Assembly: GCF_013155125.1 (NCBI RefSeq) | Contig: NZ_CP053564.1 | Location: forward strand, 2,673,501 to 2,737,500 | Direction of reading: 5' to 3' | From: Pseudonocardia broussonetiae | GTDB taxonomy: Bacteria > Actinomycetota > Actinomycetes > Mycobacteriales > Pseudonocardiaceae | DNA: 64,000 nt | Shown here: one piece after another, positions 26,053 through 34,919 of the stretch | Layout of the letters: the number at the start of each line of letters is the position of its first letter | How positions within the stretch are numbered: the first letter of the stretch is position 1 | The notes under the pieces: generated by a model | Databases searched by the model: none | Seen by the model: only the letters and a program-made list of their open reading frames with translations | What the model was told of the DNA's origin: nothing | Position numbers and translations under genes: made by a program

Positions 26053-27132
26053 ATGGGTTCCGACCCGATGCACGACGTCGAGGCCGTGGTGCTGGTGGGC
26101 GGCAAGGGCACCCGCCTGCGCCCGCTCACGCTGTCCGCGCCCAAGCCGATGCTGCCGACGGCCGGGGTCCCGTTCCTCGCGCACCTGCTCTCGCGGATCC
26201 GGGCGTCCGGGGTGCGGCACGTCGTGCTGGGCACCTCCTACCTCGCCGAGACCTTCTCCGACCACTTCGGCGACGGCGCCGCGCTCGGCCTGGACCTCAC
26301 CTACGTCGTCGAGGACGAGCCGCTGGGCACCGGCGGCGGCATCCGCAACGTCGCCGGGCACCTGAGCGCCGAGCACGTCCTGGTGTTCAACGGCGACGTC
26401 CTCGCGGGCACCGACCTCACCGCCGTCGTCGGCACCCACCGGCGCACCGCGGCCGACGTCACCCTGCACCTCGTGCGCGTGCCCGACCCGCGCGCGTTCG
26501 GCTGCGTGCCGACCGACGCCGACGGCCGCGTCACCGCCTTCCTGGAGAAGACGCCCGACCCGCCGACCGACCAGATCAACGCCGGTTGCTACGTCTTCCG
26601 TCGCGAGGTCATCGACTCGATCCCGGCCGGGCGCGCGGTGTCGGTGGAGCGCGAGACGTTCCCCGGGCTGCTCGCGCAGGGGCGCCGGGTGTCCGGGCAC
26701 GTCGACTCCGCCTACTGGCGCGACATGGGCACCCCCGCCGACCTGGTGCACGGCTCGGCCGACCTCGTCCGCGGCATCGCCCCCTCCGACGCGCTCCCCG
26801 GACCCGTCGGCGACGCGCTGGTGCTCGAGGGCGCGCAGGTCGACCCGTCGGCGAAGGTGTCGGGCGGGTCCACCGTCGGGCGCCGCGCGCGGGTCGGCGC
26901 CGGTGCGTCGGTCGAGGGCTCGATGCTGTTCGACGGGGCGGTCGTCGGGGCGGGGGCGGTCGTCGTCGACTCCGTGGTCGGGGCCGGGGCCTGCGTGGCG
27001 GACGGCGCGGTCGTCGTCGACACGGTGCTGGGCGACCGCGCGGTCGTCACCGGCGGCTGCGAGCTGCGCGGCGGGGCCCGGGTGTGGCCCGACGCGCAGG
27101 TCAGCGGCATCCGCTTCTCCCCGGATGCCTGA
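26053..27132 (+). CDS. Mannose-1-phosphate guanylyltransferase (ManC/RmlA2-like)
   Basis: Makes GDP-mannose from mannose-1-phosphate and GTP. The 359-residue protein has the nucleotidyltransferase signature GGKGTRLRPLTLSAPKPMLP near the N-terminus, VFNGDVL (metal Asp) and FLEKTPDPP, then a left-handed beta-helix C-terminus with hexapeptide-like repeats (VVVDSVVGAGACVADGAVVVD). This is the two-domain layout of the actinobacterial enzyme annotated manB/rmlA2 (Rv3264c). ATG 26053 has GGAGG 7-9 nt upstream. The last 8 bases overlap the DNA glycosylase gene as ATGCCTGA. Confidence 0.92.
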   Translation: MGSDPMHDVEAVVLVGGKGTRLRPLTLSAPKPMLPTAGVPFLAHLLSRIRASGVRHVVLGTSYLAETFSDHFGDGAALGLDLTYVVEDEPLGTGGGIRNVAGHLSAEHVLVFNGDVLAGTDLTAVVGTHRRTAADVTLHLVRVPDPRAFGCVPTDADGRVTAFLEKTPDPPTDQINAGCYVFRREVIDSIPAGRAVSVERETFPGLLAQGRRVSGHVDSAYWRDMGTPADLVHGSADLVRGIAPSDALPGPVGDALVLEGAQVDPSAKVSGGSTVGRRARVGAGASVEGSMLFDGAVVGAGAVVVDSVVGAGACVADGAVVVDTVLGDRAVVTGGCELRGGARVWPDAQVSGIRFSPDA

Positions 27133-28036
27133 GCACCTCGCGAGGGAGTGGGCGCCGGACTTCCCGCTCGACCTCGCCGGCGTCCTCGCCCCGCTGCGCC
27201 GCGGCGCGGGCGACCCGACGTTCCAGCGGGCCGGCGAGGGGATCTGGCGGGTCGGCACCACGCCCGACGGCCCGGCGACGACGGTCCTGCGCCGCCTGCC
27301 CGACGGTGCGGTGCGCGCGCTGGCCTGGGGCGCGGGCGCGCAGTGGGCGCTCGACGGGCTGCCCGCGCTGCTCGGCGCCGACGACCGGCCCGAGGAGTTC
27401 GTGGCGCACCACCCGCTCGTCGCCGACGCCCACCGGCGGCTGCCCGGGCTGCGTTTCGGCAGCTCGCGGCGGGTGTGGGACCAGCTGGTGCCGGCGGTGC
27501 TGGAGCAGAAGGTCACCGGCACCGAGGCGCGGCGGTCGTGGCGCGAGCTGTGCCGGCGCTTCGGCGACCCGGCGCCCGGTCCCGTCCCCGCCGGCATGCG
27601 CGTGCCGCCCACCCCGGCCCAGATCCGGGCCGTGCCCGACTGGGAGTGGCACCGCGCCGGCGTCGACTCGGCGCGGCGGCGCGCGATCCTGGCCTGCGCG
27701 GCGGTCGCGCACCGGCTGGAGAAGGCCGCCGAGCTGGGCGGGCACGAGGGCCGCGAGCTGCTGCGCCGCGTCCCCGGCATCGGCGTCTGGACCGCCGCCG
27801 AGGTGGCCCAGCGCGCCTGGGGCGACCCCGACGCCGTCAGCTTCGGCGACTTCCACATCCCCACCGTCGTCGGCTGGGCTCTGCTGGGCCGCCCGCTCGA
27901 CGACGCCGGGATGCTCGACGTCCTCGCGCCCTACGTCCCGCAGCGGCAGCGGGCCGTGCGGTACGTCGAGGTCAGCGGCTTCCGGCGCCCCCGCTTCGGC
28001 CCCCGCTTCTCCCCGCGCGACTACCGCGCGATGTGA
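27125..28036 (+). CDS. DNA-3-methyladenine-glycosylase-like HhH-GPD protein
   Basis: 303-residue AlkA-type base-excision enzyme. A poorly conserved N-terminal region is followed by the helix-hairpin-helix core: VWDQLVPAVLEQKVTGTEARRSW, LLRRVPGIGVWTAAEVAQRAWGDPDAVSFGDFHIP, with the hairpin LLRRVPGIGVWT and the catalytic Asp of the GPD loop in GDPDAVSFGDFH. The C-terminal FRRPRFGPRFSPRDYR tail is basic. It starts inside the end of the preceding gene, giving coupled translation, and overlaps the next convergent gene by 16 bases. Confidence 0.85.
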   Translation: MPEHLAREWAPDFPLDLAGVLAPLRRGAGDPTFQRAGEGIWRVGTTPDGPATTVLRRLPDGAVRALAWGAGAQWALDGLPALLGADDRPEEFVAHHPLVADAHRRLPGLRFGSSRRVWDQLVPAVLEQKVTGTEARRSWRELCRRFGDPAPGPVPAGMRVPPTPAQIRAVPDWEWHRAGVDSARRRAILACAAVAHRLEKAAELGGHEGRELLRRVPGIGVWTAAEVAQRAWGDPDAVSFGDFHIPTVVGWALLGRPLDDAGMLDVLAPYVPQRQRAVRYVEVSGFRRPRFGPRFSPRDYRAM

Positions 28037-28662
28037 CCGGGCGCGAACCGCGCCGCGCCGGCGCCCTCGAGCCGCCCGGCGGGCACCGGGCGCCCGCAGA
28101 CGGCCAGCAGCAGGTCCTGGGCGCGGCCGCGGACCGGTGCGCCCGCGCCGCGGGTCCAGTCGGCGTCGGTCGCCTCCAGCGCGACGCCGTCGAGGTCGGT
28201 CCCGAACGACGCGAGGTGCTTCGGGCCCAGCCCGGCGAGCACCGCGACCACCCGCTCCCGCGACACGTGCTGCTCCCGGCCCAGCGCGACCGCGGCGTCG
28301 AGCCCGTGGATGACGTCGTGCGACAGAGCCCCCAGCGGGCCCCCGCCCGGCGGCGCCCACGGGTGGTCGACGTGGGCGCGCAACGACTCCAGCAGCACCG
28401 CGGGCGCCAGCCGGGCGGCGTCGGCGCGGGCGCGGCGGTCGGCCATGCGGTCGAAGTCGCCGCGCGCCCTGACGACCTCCAGCACCACCCTCGGCAGCGA
28501 GTAGCGGAACGGCATGGTGGTGTGCGCGAGGAGCTGGTGGACGGTCCAGCCCGCGCACAGGCTCGGTGCGGACCACTGCCGCTCGTCGAGCGAGGAGTAC
28601 AGCGCGACCTGCCCGCGGCGCTCCGCGACGACGGCCTCGTGGATCTCGTGTGCATCGTTCAC
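28021..28662 (-). CDS. Maleylpyruvate isomerase/DinB-fold (TIGR03083) protein
   Basis: 213-residue protein of the actinobacterial DinB/MDMPI superfamily. The N-terminal four-helix bundle has the metal-binding pattern DERQWSAPSLCAGWTVHQLLAHTTMPFR with the conserved His and a second His in SHDVIHGLDAAVALG. Members often use mycothiol as cofactor. The start is GTG 28662 in VNDAHEIHEAVVAERR. It ends overlapping the convergent DNA glycosylase gene. Confidence 0.8.
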   Translation of the reverse strand: MNDAHEIHEAVVAERRGQVALYSSLDERQWSAPSLCAGWTVHQLLAHTTMPFRYSLPRVVLEVVRARGDFDRMADRRARADAARLAPAVLLESLRAHVDHPWAPPGGGPLGALSHDVIHGLDAAVALGREQHVSRERVVAVLAGLGPKHLASFGTDLDGVALEATDADWTRGAGAPVRGRAQDLLLAVCGRPVPAGRLEGAGAARFAPGHIAR

Positions 28663-28732
28663 GCCCTGTGGACGACAGGGGCGTCGGGGACTCATCGGTG
28701 TCCCGGTTCCGCACGACCGGCGCGGCGCGTCG

Positions 28733-28745
28733 TAGGCTCGGTGGC
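28733..28745 (+). promoter_or_regulatory. fbiA promoter, leaderless type
   Basis: TAGGCT (28733-28738), 7 nt, then GTG 28746. There is no Shine-Dalgarno and the spacing matches many other starts here. Confidence 0.55.
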
Positions 28746-29702
28746 GTGAAGGTCACCGTGCTGGTCGGCGGGGTCGGCGGCGCCCGGTTCCTCGTCGGGG
28801 TCCGGGCCGCGTACCCCGAGGCCGAGATCACCGCCGTCGTCAACGTCGGCGACGACATCTGGCTGCACGGGCTGCGCATCTGTCCGGACCTCGACACGTG
28901 CATGTACACCCTCGGCGGGGGCATCGACCCCGAGCGCGGGTGGGGGCACGCGGGGGAGACGTGGTCGGTGCGCGACGAGCTCGCCGCCTACGGGGCCGAC
29001 CCCGACTGGTTCGGCCTGGGCGACAAGGACACCGCCACGCACCTCGTCCGCTCGCGGATGCTGCGCGCGGGCTACCCGCTCTCCGACGTCACCGCGGCGC
29101 TGTGCCACCGCTGGCAGCCCGGCGTCACGCTGCTGCCGGTCACCGACGACCGCGTCGAGACCCACGTCGTCGTCGACGACCCGGCCACCGGCCCGAAGGC
29201 GCAGAAGGCCATCCACTTCCAGGAGTGGTGGATCCGGCACAAGGGCGAGCTGCCCGCGCACCGGTTCGCCAGCATCGGGGCCGACGAGGCCACGATCCTG
29301 CCCGCCGCCCGCGACGCGATCACCGGCGCCGACGTCGTGCTGATGGCGCCGTCGAACCCCGTCGTCAGCATCGGCACGCTGCTGGAGGTGCCCGGGGCCC
29401 GCGTGGCGCTGGCGGCGACGCCCGCGAAGGTCGTCGGCGTCTCCCCGATCATCGGTGGCCGCCCGCTGCGCGGCATGGCCGACCGCTGCCTCACCGCGAT
29501 CGGCGTCGACACCACGGCCGAGGCCGTCGGCCGCCACTACGGCGCCCGCACGACCGGGGGCGTCCTCGACGGCTGGCTGGTGCACTCCGGCGAGACGGCC
29601 GACGTGCCCGGCGTCGCGGTCCGGTCGGTGCCGCTGCTGATGTCGAGCACCGAGGCGACCGCGCAGATGGCGCGCGACGCGGTGGAGCTGGCGGGTGCCT
29701 GA
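28746..29702 (+). CDS. fbiA: 2-phospho-L-lactate/PEP transferase FbiA (CofD)
   Basis: Transfers the phospho-lactyl or phosphoenolpyruvyl moiety from its GDP-activated form to Fo, an F420 synthesis step. The 318-residue product opens [16 protein letters not shown], then [27 protein letters not shown] and [18 protein letters not shown], all CofD hallmarks. It overlaps fbiB by 8 nt (GTGCCTGA). Actinobacteria use the dehydro-F420 route with PEP, so that is the more likely reaction. The presence of both fbiA and fbiB shows the organism makes F420. Confidence 0.96.
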   Translation: MKVTVLVGGVGGARFLVGVRAAYPEAEITAVVNVGDDIWLHGLRICPDLDTCMYTLGGGIDPERGWGHAGETWSVRDELAAYGADPDWFGLGDKDTATHLVRSRMLRAGYPLSDVTAALCHRWQPGVTLLPVTDDRVETHVVVDDPATGPKAQKAIHFQEWWIRHKGELPAHRFASIGADEATILPAARDAITGADVVLMAPSNPVVSIGTLLEVPGARVALAATPAKVVGVSPIIGGRPLRGMADRCLTAIGVDTTAEAVGRHYGARTTGGVLDGWLVHSGETADVPGVAVRSVPLLMSSTEATAQMARDAVELAGA

Positions 29703-31038
29703 GCGCGAGGTGTCCGACCACGCCGCGCACGACGGCATCACCGTCCGGCCCGTCCGCGGGCTGCCCGAGTTCCGCCCCGGTGACGACCTCGCCGCCGCGC
29801 TCGCCGCGGCCGCGCCGTGGATCACCGACGGGGACGTCGTCGTCGTCACCAGCAAGGTGTTCTCGAAGGTCGAGGGCCGGCTCGTCACCGCGCCCACCGA
29901 CCCCGCCGAGCGCGACGCCCTGCGCCGCGAGCTGATCGACGCCGAGACCGAGCGGGTGGTCGCGCGCCGCGGCCCGACGTCGATCGTCGTCGGCAAGCTC
30001 GGGATCGTGCAGGCCGCGGCCGGCATCGACGGCTCCAACGTGCGGCGCGACGAGCTCGCGCTGCTGCCGTCGGACCCCGACGCCAGCGCGTCGCGGCTGC
30101 GGTCGGAGCTGCGCGCGCTGCTCGGCGTCGAGGTGGCCGTGGTCGTCACCGACACCCTGGGGCGGTCGTGGCGGATCGGGCAGACCGACCTCGCCATCGG
30201 CTCGGCCGGGATCGCCGTGCTGCACGGCTACGACGGGCAGCGCGACGACCAGGGCAACGAGCTGCTCGTCACGCAGGTGGCGATGGCCGACGAGCTGGCC
30301 GCGGCCGCCGACCTCGCGAAGGGCAAGCTCGGCGGCGTGCCGGTCGCGGTGGTGCGGGGGATGACACCGGTCGACGACGGGTCGACCGCGCGCGACCTCG
30401 TGCGCCCGGTCGCCGACGACATGTTCTGGCTCGGCACGAACGAGGCGATCGCGCGCGGGCGGTCCGAGGCGGTGCTGCTGCGCCGCAGCACCCGCGACTT
30501 CGCCGACACCCCCGTCGACCTCGCCGCGGTGCGCCGGGCGGTCGGCGTCGCGCAGACCGCGCCCGCGCCGCACCACAGCACGCCGTTCCGGTTCGGGGTG
30601 GTGCGCGAGCGCCGCGACGAGCTGCTCGACGCGATGGCCCGCCGCTGGCGCGAGCACCTCGCCGCCGACGGGCGTCCCGACGAGGAGGTGTCGCGGCGGA
30701 TGTCGCGCGGCGACCTGCTGCGCCGCGCCCCCGAGCTCGTCCTCGCCTTCCGCACCGGCGACGGCATGCACACCTACCCCGACGCCGCGCGCCGCCTCGG
30801 CGAGCGCACGATGTTCACCGTCGCGGGCGGGGCGGCGGTGCAGTCGCTGCTCGTCGCCCTGGCGGCGGAGGGGCTGGCGTCCTGCTGGGTCGGGTCGACG
30901 ATCTTCGCGCCCGACGTCGTGCGCACCGTCCTCGACCTCCCGCCCGATTGGCAGCCGCTCGGCGCGATCGCCGTCGGGCACCCGCTCGCGCCGCTGGAGC
31001 CGCGGCCGGCGCGCGACGGGGAGCTCGTCGAGTGGTAG
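29695..31038 (+). CDS. fbiB: F420:gamma-L-glutamate ligase FbiB, bifunctional
   Basis: 447 residues with two domains. The N-terminal CofE-like domain (1 to about 245) adds the gamma-glutamate tail: [52 protein letters not shown]. The C-terminal FMN nitroreductase-like domain (about 260-447), with [34 protein letters not shown], reduces dehydro-F420-0. This fused form is typical of actinobacteria. GTG 29695 overlaps fbiA. The last 7 bases overlap the NUDIX gene. Confidence 0.96.
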   Translation: MPEREVSDHAAHDGITVRPVRGLPEFRPGDDLAAALAAAAPWITDGDVVVVTSKVFSKVEGRLVTAPTDPAERDALRRELIDAETERVVARRGPTSIVVGKLGIVQAAAGIDGSNVRRDELALLPSDPDASASRLRSELRALLGVEVAVVVTDTLGRSWRIGQTDLAIGSAGIAVLHGYDGQRDDQGNELLVTQVAMADELAAAADLAKGKLGGVPVAVVRGMTPVDDGSTARDLVRPVADDMFWLGTNEAIARGRSEAVLLRRSTRDFADTPVDLAAVRRAVGVAQTAPAPHHSTPFRFGVVRERRDELLDAMARRWREHLAADGRPDEEVSRRMSRGDLLRRAPELVLAFRTGDGMHTYPDAARRLGERTMFTVAGGAAVQSLLVALAAEGLASCWVGSTIFAPDVVRTVLDLPPDWQPLGAIAVGHPLAPLEPRPARDGELVEW

Positions 31039-31577
31039 CCGCCGCGATGGCCGCCGCCGAGCTGCGCGGGTGGGAGCCCGAGGGCTCCGACCAGCGCGGC
31101 CTCAAGCACGCCCTGCTCGCGTTCCTGGCCGCTCGCCCCGACGCGTGCGAGCGGTCGTGCGAGCCGGGGCACCTCACCGCGTCGGCGCTGCTGCTCGACG
31201 CCCCCGGCACCCACACCCTGTTGACGCTGCACCCGCGCGTCGGCAAGTGGATCCAGCTCGGCGGGCACTGCGAGCCCGGCGACGACTCACTGGTCGCGGC
31301 GGCGCTGCGGGAGGCCACCGAGGAGTCGGGGATCGAGGGGCTGACGATCGACCCGGTGCCGCTGCACGTCGACGTCCACCCGATCACCTGCTCGCTGGGC
31401 GTCCCCACCCACCACCTCGACGTCCGGTTCCTGGTGCGCGCCCCGGTCGGTGCGGTCGAGCGGATCAGCGACGAGTCCGACGACCTGCGCTGGTGGCCGG
31501 TCGACGCCCTCCCCACCGACAGCCCCACGGTCCGGGAGATGGTGGCGGCGGCACGGCGGCGGCTGGTGCCGGCCTGA
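31032..31577 (+). CDS. NUDIX hydrolase
   Basis: 181-residue NUDIX pyrophosphohydrolase. The NUDIX box reads [25 protein letters not shown], with the expected REATEESG core; it is preceded by [14 protein letters not shown]. Substrate not determinable. GTG 31032 has GGGGA 9 nt upstream (31018-31022) and overlaps the fbiB stop; ATG 31047 is an alternative. Its place at the end of the fbiAB operon suggests co-expression with F420 genes. Confidence 0.82.
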   Translation: MVAAAMAAAELRGWEPEGSDQRGLKHALLAFLAARPDACERSCEPGHLTASALLLDAPGTHTLLTLHPRVGKWIQLGGHCEPGDDSLVAAALREATEESGIEGLTIDPVPLHVDVHPITCSLGVPTHHLDVRFLVRAPVGAVERISDESDDLRWWPVDALPTDSPTVREMVAAARRRLVPA

Positions 31578-31597
31578 TCTCTCCCGCGGTGCGGCGC

Positions 31598-32446
31598 TCA
31601 CGCGGCGGGGGCTCCTCGGCGCACGAGTTCCGAGCGCACCCGGGCCGCCACCGACCGCGGCCGCAGCAGGACGTCGGCCGCGGTGGAGCGGAGGACGTCC
31701 CAGCCCAGGCGCGAGAGGTGCGCCTGTCGCGCGAGGTCCCGCATCGCCCGCTCCTGGGTCAGGTGGTCGCGACCGTCGTACTCGACGGCGAGCAGGAAGT
31801 CGGGATGGGCGAGGTCGAGCTCGTACGGGCCGACGACGTGCTGCAGCACCGGCGCGGGCAGGCCGCCGTCGACCAGCGCCATGCGGATGCGGGTCTCCAT
31901 CGGTGAGCCCGACCGCGCATCGGCCCGCGCGACCGCCGCCGCGAGCAACCGCGATCCCCGCGCGCCGAGGTGCCCGTAGCCGAAGGCGACGAGGTCGCGC
32001 GGCGCGAACCGCCCCACCCGCGCCAGCGCGTCGACCGCCACCACCGCCTCGACGAGCGGTGGCCTGCGGCCGAGGTCGAACGCCGCGCGGAGCGGGATCG
32101 TGGCGAGCATCCCGTCCACCTCGACGACTTCGTCATCGGGCAGCACCTCCTCGCGGACCACCAGCCCCGGGCGCGCGCGCCGCCGGCCCGGCACCACGAT
32201 CTCGGCCGGCGCGCCGAGCGGACCGCACGAGGCACCGAGCACCTCGGCCGCCGACCACCCGCCGAGCACGCCCCGCCCGCGGGTGAGGACGAACGCGGCC
32301 TCCGACAGCAGGGCGAGGTCGACCTCGACGTCGGAGCGGACGTAGACGTCGGGGAACAGGCGCCGGAAGCGCGGCCCGCGGAGGAGTCCGGGCGTCAGCA
32401 GGCCCCGCGCGATCGCGACGGAACCGAGGAAGGGTCGGGTCAGCAC
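31598..32446 (-). CDS. DUF559 (Vsr-like nuclease fold) protein with AbiEi-like N-terminus
   Basis: 282-residue protein of a type common in actinobacteria. The N-terminal part (FRRLFPDVYVRSDVEVDL) resembles the type IV antitoxin AbiEi domain. The C-terminal DUF559 domain has the restriction-fold elements GSPMETRIRMAL, YELDLAHPDFLLAVEYDGRDHL with E, D and E-Y-D-G in the Vsr-like active-site order. No toxin gene is adjacent. The family is widely dispersed and its role is unknown. The GTG start at 32446 has no strong ribosome binding site. It borders a repeat locus. Confidence 0.75.
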   Translation of the reverse strand: MLTRPFLGSVAIARGLLTPGLLRGPRFRRLFPDVYVRSDVEVDLALLSEAAFVLTRGRGVLGGWSAAEVLGASCGPLGAPAEIVVPGRRRARPGLVVREEVLPDDEVVEVDGMLATIPLRAAFDLGRRPPLVEAVVAVDALARVGRFAPRDLVAFGYGHLGARGSRLLAAAVARADARSGSPMETRIRMALVDGGLPAPVLQHVVGPYELDLAHPDFLLAVEYDGRDHLTQERAMRDLARQAHLSRLGWDVLRSTAADVLLRPRSVAARVRSELVRRGAPAA

Positions 32447-32517
32447 CGGGCATGGACGGCCCCTGAGCGCTCCCGGTTCCCCTCGGAGCCGAGATCGTGG
32501 CGACCGTACACGCCGCT

Positions 32518-32739
32518 GTGATCACCGCCGCCCGCACATCACGGTCCTCGAGGCGACCGTGAGGTGCGGTTCGCGCCGATCACAGGGCCCGGCGGCGCCA
32601 TGATCGCTGTCAGCCGCACGCCACGGCTGGGGCGACGACCGTGAGGTGCGGTCCGCGACGATCACAAGATCGGGTGATCATCACCCACCGCACACCACGG
32701 CTCCCGCAACGGCCGTCAGGTGCGGCCACCAGCGATCAC
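32518..32739. repeat. 66-bp elements, locus 2 (hairpin family)
   Basis: Three units of exactly 66 bp: 32518-32583, 32600-32665 (starts ATGATC) and 32674-32739, with spacers of 16 and 8 bp. Each forms an internal hairpin; in unit 1 CCGCAC-AT-CACGGTC is complementary to GACCGTG-AG-GTGCGG. Termini and the GGTGCGG segment match the elements at 11, 43 and 54 kb, but the 5' half is different. The rest of 32447-33060 holds scattered GTGATC motifs (for example 32953) and a G-rich stretch near 32815; no gene was seen. Confidence 0.85.
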
Positions 32740-33060
32740 GGGCACATGGTCGCCAGTGGATCACCCACCACGACCATCCGCCCTTGATCGCCGGGCTCCG
32801 GGGCGGGACGTCGGGCGGCGGCGGCGGCGGGGGCGGGGTCGCGAGAGCGGGTGAGCGTGGGCACGTGGCGTAGCGACCGGCGGCCGTTCGGGCGTGTCGC
32901 ACCGACACGCGGCCGTGCTCCGGACGGCAGCGGCACCGGCTCCGTGGCGCCCGGTGATCATCCCGGGCCGCGGGGCCGTCGAGGGCCCGGACGTCGGTGA
33001 CGGGCAGTAGCTGAATCCCTCGATCGGTGCAACGCCATGGTGAAACCCCGTCACGGAGGG

Positions 33061-33810
33061 TCAGCGCCAGAACAACAGCTCCCCGTAGCCCAGCGCCGCC
33101 AGCCGCCCGTCCCCGCCGACGGCGCTGAACGCCGCGTACGCCAGGTCGAAGAACGCCGACGCGACGCCCGGCACCCCGATCAGCAGCACGAACAGGGCGA
33201 GCGGCGCCCACGGTCGGACGCGGGCCGCGAACCGGCGGGCGGGGAAGGACAGGAACGGCTCCAGGACGCCGAACCCGTCGAGCCCGGGCACCGGGAGGAT
33301 GTTCAGGACGAACGCGAGGACCTGGATCAGCGCGAGGCAGGACAGTCCGACGGCGAGCCCGATCGGCATCGACACGGCCGCGACGGTGACCGTCAGCGCC
33401 GCCCCGAGCACGAGGTTGATCGCCGGGCCGGCGAGCGAGACGAGGCTCCGCGCGGCCCGGGAGCGGATCGCCCCGTGCTGGATCCAGACCGCGCCGCCGG
33501 GCAGCGGGATGCCCCCGAGCAGCAGGAACACCACCGGCAGGCCGAAGGAGAGGACGGGGTCGGTGTACCTGCGGATGTCGAGGGTGAGGTAGCCCTTGTC
33601 GCGGACGGAGAGGTCGCCGTTGCGGTAGGCGACGTAGGCGTGGCCGAACTCGTGCAGGCACAGCGACACCGCCCAGCCGCCCAGGACGAGGAGCACCACG
33701 CCTGTGGTCAGGAGCACTCCGGAGCCCAGCGCCGTGAGCGCTCCGCCGCCCACAGTGACCAACACCAGCACCAGGAACCACGGGCTGACCCGACTCGACA
33801 CTCCGCGCAT
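33061..33810 (-). CDS. Site-2-protease-like M50 membrane peptidase
   Basis: Membrane metalloprotease of 249 residues. Zinc motif HEFGH lies at residues 53-57 in the second helix, and the third ligand region NILPVPGLDG lies around residues 190-200. About six membrane helices and no PDZ or CBS domain, so it is a minimal member of the family. Likely intramembrane cleavage of an unknown substrate. It is divergent from whiB2; the ATG start is 6 nt from a CACAAT element. Confidence 0.88.
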   Translation of the reverse strand: MRGVSSRVSPWFLVLVLVTVGGGALTALGSGVLLTTGVVLLVLGGWAVSLCLHEFGHAYVAYRNGDLSVRDKGYLTLDIRRYTDPVLSFGLPVVFLLLGGIPLPGGAVWIQHGAIRSRAARSLVSLAGPAINLVLGAALTVTVAAVSMPIGLAVGLSCLALIQVLAFVLNILPVPGLDGFGVLEPFLSFPARRFAARVRPWAPLALFVLLIGVPGVASAFFDLAYAAFSAVGGDGRLAALGYGELLFWR

Positions 33811-33822
33811 CGGACCATTGTG
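33811..33822 (-). promoter_or_regulatory. Putative leaderless promoter of the M50 gene
   Basis: Minus-strand CACAAT (complement of 33817-33822) is 6 nt before the ATG at 33810. Confidence 0.35.
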
Positions 33823-33891
33823 CTGAACGGGGGACCGATGGGGTGGACCGCGTCACCCGGATGGCAGCTCCGGCTGGACAACCACCAACCG

Positions 33892-33901
33892 ACAGCGCTG
33901 T
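33892..33901. promoter_or_regulatory. Palindrome upstream of whiB2
   Basis: ACAGCGCTGT is a perfect 10-bp palindrome 65 bases before the whiB2 start, followed by TACTTACATCGCTGTGATT, which could supply a -10. It may be a regulatory site; no binding protein can be named. Confidence 0.35.
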
Positions 33902-33966
33902 ACTTACATCGCTGTGATTCGCGGGGGCACGTGGGTCACGCCGGGTGGTAGCGGGGAGGTGGGCGC

Positions 33967-34317
33967 ATGAACATCGTTGCAGGGGTCCTGGGCGAGGGAA
34001 CGTTCGAGGCCGGTGCCGGGATCGTGGGCTTGCTACCCGACCGTCTCTCCGGGCCGTTCACCGTGATCGACGGCGGTGCGGAGGAGGCCCCCGAGTGGCA
34101 GGAGCGGGCGCTCTGCGCCCAGACCGACCCCGAGGCCTTCTTCCCGGAGAAGGGCGGCTCCACCCGCGAGGCCAAGCGCATCTGCGGCGGCTGCGACGTG
34201 CGGGCCGAGTGCCTGGACTACGCGCTCGCGCACGACGAGCGCTTCGGGATCTGGGGCGGGCTGTCCGAGCGCGAGCGCCGTCGGCTGCGCCGCGGCGAGC
34301 TCGGCGCCGTCATCTGA
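33967..34317 (+). CDS. whiB2: WhiB-family transcription factor (WhiB2/WhmD type)
   Basis: 116-residue iron-sulfur regulator. The four cluster cysteines are C50, C73, C76 and C82, followed by the GIWGG turn (94-98) and a basic DNA-binding tail RERRRLRRGELG. Position between M50/F420 genes and the mannose cluster matches whiB2/whmD, needed for septation in mycobacteria and Streptomyces. GGAGGT at 33955-33960 sits about 6 nt before ATG 33967, so this gene, unlike many neighbours, has a leader. Confidence 0.93.
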   Translation: MNIVAGVLGEGTFEAGAGIVGLLPDRLSGPFTVIDGGAEEAPEWQERALCAQTDPEAFFPEKGGSTREAKRICGGCDVRAECLDYALAHDERFGIWGGLSERERRRLRRGELGAVI

Positions 34318-34321
34318 GCCG

Positions 34322-34335
34322 TCCCCGAAGGGGGA
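34322..34335. terminator. Small hairpin between convergent genes
   Basis: TCCCC-GAAG-GGGGA forms a short stem right after the whiB2 stop and just before the stop of the convergent metallopeptidase-like gene; it could serve both. No T-run. Confidence 0.4.
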
Positions 34336-34338
34336 GCG

Positions 34339-34818
34339 CTACTCCGCCCCGCCGTCCACGGCGTCGGGCTCGATGTTGAGGTACTCCGCCACCTGCTCCA
34401 CGAGCACCTCGTGCAGCAGGTCGGCGAGATCGGCCCCGCCCTTGGCGCGGGCCTCCAGCGGGCGCCGGTAGACGACGATCCGGGCCCGCGACGGCAGCCC
34501 GTCGGGGTCGACCCCGGCCGGCACCAGCTGCGCGAGCGGCACGCCCGCGTCGGCCAGCGTGCCCGCGGCCCAGGCGACCTCGTCCGGCGAGGTGCGCTCG
34601 ACCTCCGGCACGTCGTCGACGGCGAGGTCCAGGTCGGTCAGCTCCGACCCCCAGCGCAGCTCGATCGGCTCCAGCGCCTCCAGCACCAGCGCGTCGAACT
34701 TCTCGGCGCGCGTGCGGGCGGCCGGCGTGGTGGTGGGGTACAGCAGCCCCCGCAGGCCGCGCCCCCGGCGGTCCCGCCGGCGCGGGGACCGGCGCAGCGT
34801 CCGTCGTGCGGTGGTCAT
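34339..34818 (-). CDS. Metallopeptidase-family (zincin-like) protein, zinc motif incomplete
   Basis: 159-residue protein in the position of Rv3259, a short metallopeptidase-like family. The region that should read H-E-x-x-H is LLHEVLVEQVAEYLNI: the first His and Glu remain but Val-Glu-Gln replaces the second His, so classic zinc catalysis is doubtful. The basic N-terminus (TTARRTLRRSPRRRDRRGRG) is unusual. ATG 34818 starts the product. Function unknown. Confidence 0.78.
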   Translation of the reverse strand: MTTARRTLRRSPRRRDRRGRGLRGLLYPTTTPAARTRAEKFDALVLEALEPIELRWGSELTDLDLAVDDVPEVERTSPDEVAWAAGTLADAGVPLAQLVPAGVDPDGLPSRARIVVYRRPLEARAKGGADLADLLHEVLVEQVAEYLNIEPDAVDGGAE

Positions 34819-34906
34819 CGGTGGATCGTAATCCCCGCTCGGCTCGCCGGGGGCGCCGCGCGCGGACGCCCGCGCGTCGGAACGGGGTCGCGGGTCGGGC
34901 ACGCGC

Positions 34907-34919
34907 TATCGTCGTCGAC
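34907..34919 (+). promoter_or_regulatory. Leaderless promoter of the DUF3499 gene
   Basis: TATCGT (34907-34912), 7 nt, GTG 34920. Confidence 0.5.

Noticed and set aside
34322..34335. Riboswitch or leader for the DUF3499 gene
   Set aside because: The hairpin lies between convergent genes and downstream of whiB2, so terminator use is simpler.
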